Positions 61,106 to 64,000 of a stretch of DNA of 64,000 nt are shown here, piece by piece. Each line of letters begins with the position of its first letter. Position 1 is the first letter of the stretch. Location: positions 62,001-126,000 of the forward strand of contig MIEI01000002.1 in NCBI GenBank assembly GCA_002095305.1, given 5' to 3'. The position numbers were made by a program, and so were the translations under genes. Below the pieces are notes generated by a model. It searched no databases. It saw only the letters and a list, made by a program, of their open reading frames with translations, and was not told where the DNA came from. Source of the DNA: Pantoea brenneri. GTDB taxonomy: Bacteria > Pseudomonadota > Gammaproteobacteria > Enterobacterales > Enterobacteriaceae.

Positions 61106-62470
61106 ATGGCCACGCGTTCCACTATTATGGATACCAACAGTTTTCGGGCCGAACATGCGGATGCGCTGGATAGCGACACCCGTAAAATGACCGAAAAACG
61201 CAGCAAAGTGCTCGGCGAATCCTATCGCCTGTTCTATCGCAAGCCGGTGCATCTGGTGCGTGGTGAGGGGCAATATCTGTGGGACGCGGCCGGCGACAAG
61301 TATCTTGACGTCTATAACAACGTGGCGAGCATCGGCCATTGCCATCCGGCGGTGATTGAGGCGGTGACGCAGCAGATGAAAATGCTGAACACCCACACCC
61401 GTTATCTGCATGAAAATATCCTCGATTACAGCGAAGCGTTGCTGGCCACCACGCCCGCGGCGATCGATCGCGCCATGTACATGTGTACCGGCTCTGAGGC
61501 TAACGATCTGGCGATTCGCGTGGCGCGCGCCTTTAGCGGCGGCAGCGGCATTATCGTCAGTAAAGAGGCGTATCACGGCACCAGTGAGCTGACCTCCGGT
61601 GCTTCGCCGGCGCTCGGCAGTGGACAGCCGCTGGCGGCGACCACCCGGCTGGTGATGCCGCCTGATGCGTATCGGGTTGATGCGCCCGATCTGGGCGAAT
61701 GGTTTGCCGATCAGATTCAGCAGCAGATTGATGATATGGCTGCGCACGGCATTAAATTTGCCGGTTTTCTGGCGGATTCCATTTTCTCCTCCGACGGGGT
61801 GCTGCCGGATCCGCGCGGCTTCCTGAAACGCGCCGTGGACGTGGTGCATGCCAATGGCGGCATTTTCATCGCCGATGAAGTGCAGCCTGGCTTTGGCCGC
61901 ACCGGTGATGCCTTCTGGGGCTTTGGTCGTCACGATGTAGTGCCGGATATCATTACCACCGGTAAACCGATGGGCAATGGCATTCCGGTATCGGGCCTGC
62001 TGGCCAAAAGTGAGGTGCTGGCAGCCTTCAGCGACTCGATTCCTTACTTCAATACTTTTGGCGGTAATCCGGTGGCAATGGCGGCGGCGCAGGCGGTGCT
62101 GAACGTGATCACCGAAGAGGGCTTGCAGGAGCATAGCCGCGTAGTCGGGGCGAAACTGCTGGCCGAACTGCGCAGCCTGATGGATCGCTACGACTGCATC
62201 GGTGATGTGCGCGGTGCCGGGCTGTTTATTGGCTTTGAGCTGGTCACCGATCGTGACAGCAAAACGCCTGACAAAGCGCTGGCGCTGGACCTGATTGAGA
62301 AACTGCGTGAGCATCGGGTGCTGACATCGGTCGCTGGCCCGTATGGGAATGTGCTGAAACTGCGTCCGCCATTGGCGTTCCAGCAGGGCGACATCGACTG
62401 GCTGGTCGGCGCGCTCGACAGCGCGCTGCGCGAACTGGTCGCTGAGTCCAGGCCAGCAGAGCGGCGCTGA
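61106..62470 (+). CDS. Class III PLP-dependent aminotransferase
   Basis: A 454-residue omega-amino acid/ornithine-type aminotransferase. The N-terminal substrate region (YLWDAAGDKYLDVYNNVASIGHCHP), CTGSEANDLAIRVARAFSGG, the PLP Asp in GGIFIADEVQPGFGRTG and the Schiff-base Lys in DIITTGKPMGNGIPVSG are visible. GGGAG precedes the ATG at 61106. Its substrate is unknown; the divergent DeoR-type regulator and shared repeats suggest dedicated control by a sugar phosphate or amino-acid-linked signal (inference). Confidence 0.87.
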   Translation: MATRSTIMDTNSFRAEHADALDSDTRKMTEKRSKVLGESYRLFYRKPVHLVRGEGQYLWDAAGDKYLDVYNNVASIGHCHPAVIEAVTQQMKMLNTHTRYLHENILDYSEALLATTPAAIDRAMYMCTGSEANDLAIRVARAFSGGSGIIVSKEAYHGTSELTSGASPALGSGQPLAATTRLVMPPDAYRVDAPDLGEWFADQIQQQIDDMAAHGIKFAGFLADSIFSSDGVLPDPRGFLKRAVDVVHANGGIFIADEVQPGFGRTGDAFWGFGRHDVVPDIITTGKPMGNGIPVSGLLAKSEVLAAFSDSIPYFNTFGGNPVAMAAAQAVLNVITEEGLQEHSRVVGAKLLAELRSLMDRYDCIGDVRGAGLFIGFELVTDRDSKTPDKALALDLIEKLREHRVLTSVAGPYGNVLKLRPPLAFQQGDIDWLVGALDSALRELVAESRPAERR

Positions 62471-62627
62471 GGCTGCCGCCACGTCGCGCAGAAGCAAGGC
62501 CAAAGCCGTCTGAAAAGCATCACATCAGGCGGCAGTCTGTAAAAACAACGGGTTGCTTTTGCCGGATTGCTCAAATCCTTATGGTTAATAGGGCATTGAT
62601 TACCCTTTTACGCTACATGAATTTAAC

Positions 62628-62633
62628 TATAAT
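62628..62633 (+). promoter_or_regulatory. sodA -10 element
   Basis: TATAAT in ACTATAATGATTCG, about 70 bases before the sodA start. The overlapping AATGATTC resembles part of a Fur box; E. coli sodA is Fur- and SoxS-controlled, but no full site is claimed. Confidence 0.5.
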
Positions 62634-62702
62634 GATTCGACTGCTTACGCGGCACGTCCCGAATTCGTCGTGCTGCTCAAATACTAAATGGAGAGGAAGA
62701 AC

Positions 62703-63320
62703 ATGAGTTATTCACTGCCATCCCTGCCTTACGCATACGACGCACTGGAACCGCATTTCGACAAGCAGACGATGGAAATCCATCACACTAAACATCACCA
62801 GACCTATGTCAACAACGCGAACGCGGCGCTGGAAGGCACTGAATTTGCCAATCTGCCGGTCGACGAGCTGATCACCAAACTGGATCAGCTGCCAGCAGAT
62901 AAAAAAGGCCCACTGCGCAACAACGCTGGCGGTCACGCTAACCACAGCCTGTTCTGGAAAGGCCTGAAAATTGGTACCACCCTGCAGGGCGACCTGAAAG
63001 CCGCTATCGAAAAAGATTTCGGCAGCGTGGAAAAATTCCAGGAAGAGTTTGAGAAAGCCGCAGCGACCCGTTTCGGTTCTGGCTGGGCGTGGCTGGTTAA
63101 AAAAGGCGACAAACTGGCGGTCGTTTCTACGGCTAACCAGGATAACCCGCTGATGGGCGAAGCGATCGCCGGCGTTTCTGGCTACCCAATCCTCGGTCTG
63201 GATGTATGGGAACACGCTTACTACCTGAAGTATCAGAACAAGCGTCCTGACTACATCAAAGCGTTCTGGAACGTGGTTAACTGGGACGAAGCGGCAGCGC
63301 GCTTTGCTGCTGCTCAGTAA
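62703..63320 (+). CDS. sodA: Superoxide dismutase, manganese
   Basis: A 205-residue cytoplasmic dismutase converting superoxide to hydrogen peroxide and oxygen. Metal ligands are visible in [25 protein letters not shown] and the signature DVWEHAYY with Asp and His. The Gly-Gly of [11 protein letters not shown] and overall similarity favour the Mn form. AGGAAG precedes the ATG at 62703. Confidence 0.97.
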   Translation: MSYSLPSLPYAYDALEPHFDKQTMEIHHTKHHQTYVNNANAALEGTEFANLPVDELITKLDQLPADKKGPLRNNAGGHANHSLFWKGLKIGTTLQGDLKAAIEKDFGSVEKFQEEFEKAAATRFGSGWAWLVKKGDKLAVVSTANQDNPLMGEAIAGVSGYPILGLDVWEHAYYLKYQNKRPDYIKAFWNVVNWDEAAARFAAAQ

Positions 63321-63349
63321 GTCATCTTTGCGTTAACGTGATGATAATA

Positions 63350-63380
63350 AACCGGTGGACAGGCTCCGCCGGTTTTTTTT
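63350..63380 (+). terminator. sodA terminator
   Basis: CCGGTGGA and TCCGCCGG pair with one G-U around five bases, followed by eight T, 30 bases after the sodA stop. Confidence 0.9.
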
Positions 63381-63532
63381 CGCCTTAATTCCGGCCAGGC
63401 TTAATTAAACCAAAAATAAACAAACCACAGGTTTAAAGCAGGGCGCTTTTTAACCTTATGCCACATTAACCTGCCGTTGATAATGGTTGTTTTATCCTCA
63501 GCGACATTCCTGCTAACTGTGTGTCGCTAACT

Positions 63533-64000
63533 ATGTCAATTATAACTACTCACCAGACCCGCACTGATTCATCTGCTTCGCTGTTTTTTCAGTTAATAAG
63601 CGGAAAATATATCCCAAATAAGCTCTGGCTGAGCAAGCGTTTTCGGCTGAAATTTGTGTTAAGGAGCTTAATATCGCCACTGACAACGTTGCGTTATTTA
63701 CATCAGCTGTCGCATTTACCGCAAATCGGGCTGCTGATGAGCACCCAGGGGCTGCTGCCCGCCAAGCTGCACCGCCCTTATCTGCGGGCCGGCATCAGCA
63801 TTGCGGCGCGTGCACAGGCGATTCTGGATCACTATACCCTGATGAATAATCTGCCGAATCCGGCGTTACGCCAGCTGCTGCAAAGCACCGGTGATAATTT
63901 ACTGGCGTCGCTGAACGGTAAAAATGACGAGACGTTTTTACTCTCCTGCAGTTCGGGTTATTTCGACCGCGAAGGCGAAGTGACGCTGGTGCTGCGTTAT
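63533..64000 (+). CDS. VirK/YbjX-family protein (DUF535), 3' end outside the window
   Basis: The first 156 residues of a gene cut by the window edge. The ATG at 63533 starts MSIITTHQTRTDSSAS. Then FRLKFVLRSLISPLTTLRYL, AKLHRPYLRAGISIAARAQAILDHY, LNGKNDETFLLSC and FDREGEVTLVLRY match the DUF535 family. Salmonella/Shigella VirK and E. coli YbjX are linked to envelope maintenance and antimicrobial-peptide resistance; the biochemical role is unknown. Confidence 0.8.
   Translation, partial: MSIITTHQTRTDSSASLFFQLISGKYIPNKLWLSKRFRLKFVLRSLISPLTTLRYLHQLSHLPQIGLLMSTQGLLPAKLHRPYLRAGISIAARAQAILDHYTLMNNLPNPALRQLLQSTGDNLLASLNGKNDETFLLSCSSGYFDREGEVTLVLRY

Overview
The window is high-GC enterobacterial chromosome. 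The core order (ghrB-avtA, ibpA-yidQ-yidR, dgo operon, yidA, gyrB-recF-dnaN-dnaA, rpmH-rnpA-yidD-yidC-mnmE, adeP-yieH, wecH-glyQS, yibF, fdhE-fdoIHG-fdhD, sodA) is that of Escherichia coli with local rearrangements. A single ibp gene, a cysteine version of FdoG and the accessory content suggest Erwiniaceae, most likely Pantoea or Erwinia. The genus is an inference.

Layout. 1-2.4 kb: ghrB and avtA. 2.4-9.8 kb: an accessory locus with a divergent MocR regulator, then a tight six-gene run: PP-loop ATPase, ATP-grasp ligase, class II glutamine amidotransferase, 2-oxoglutarate/Fe(II) oxygenase, YeaK-like aminoacyl-tRNA deacylase and EamA-type amino-acid exporter. It reads as a small-molecule pathway, probably for an unusual amino acid or amide with its own self-protection and export; I do not recognise it as a described cluster. 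10-17 kb: heat-shock gene ibpA with a sigma-32 promoter and ROSE-like leader, yidQ, yidR, and a complete D-galactonate (dgo) operon with a clear operator. 17-30 kb: yidA, a YhcH-type gene, the replication block gyrB-recF-dnaN-dnaA with a duplicated ERIC-like repeat at the dnaN end, and the rpmH-mnmE block. 30-36 kb: metabolic genes (RutE-like reductase, degenerate phosphopantetheinyl transferase, two sugar isomerase-type TIM barrels, an MFS carrier). 36-43 kb: adeP, yieH, a GlxA-type regulator, wecH, glyQS.

43.3-52.7 kb is an AT-richer competition island between glyS and yibF. It holds a putative HExxH metallopeptidase toxin with an overlapping small immunity gene, a 5'-truncated CdiA-type exoprotein with a VENN motif and swapped C-terminal domain followed by a small membrane immunity protein, a SymE-family toxin gene and a family 9 glycosyltransferase. 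52.7-64 kb: yibF, the formate dehydrogenase-O operon (fdoG encodes Cys at residue 196, where E. coli uses selenocysteine), fdhD, a DeoR regulator divergent from a class III aminotransferase, sodA, and the start of a VirK/YbjX-family gene.

Quality warning. At least 13 reading-frame breaks are seen, each repaired by adding back one base, mostly in short G/C runs. They hit essential genes (gyrB, glyS, dnaN) as well as dgoR, dgoK, dgoD (two), yidR, adeP, wecH, cdiA and the oxygenase. They are best explained as sequencing or assembly deletions. I annotate these genes at full length and note each break.
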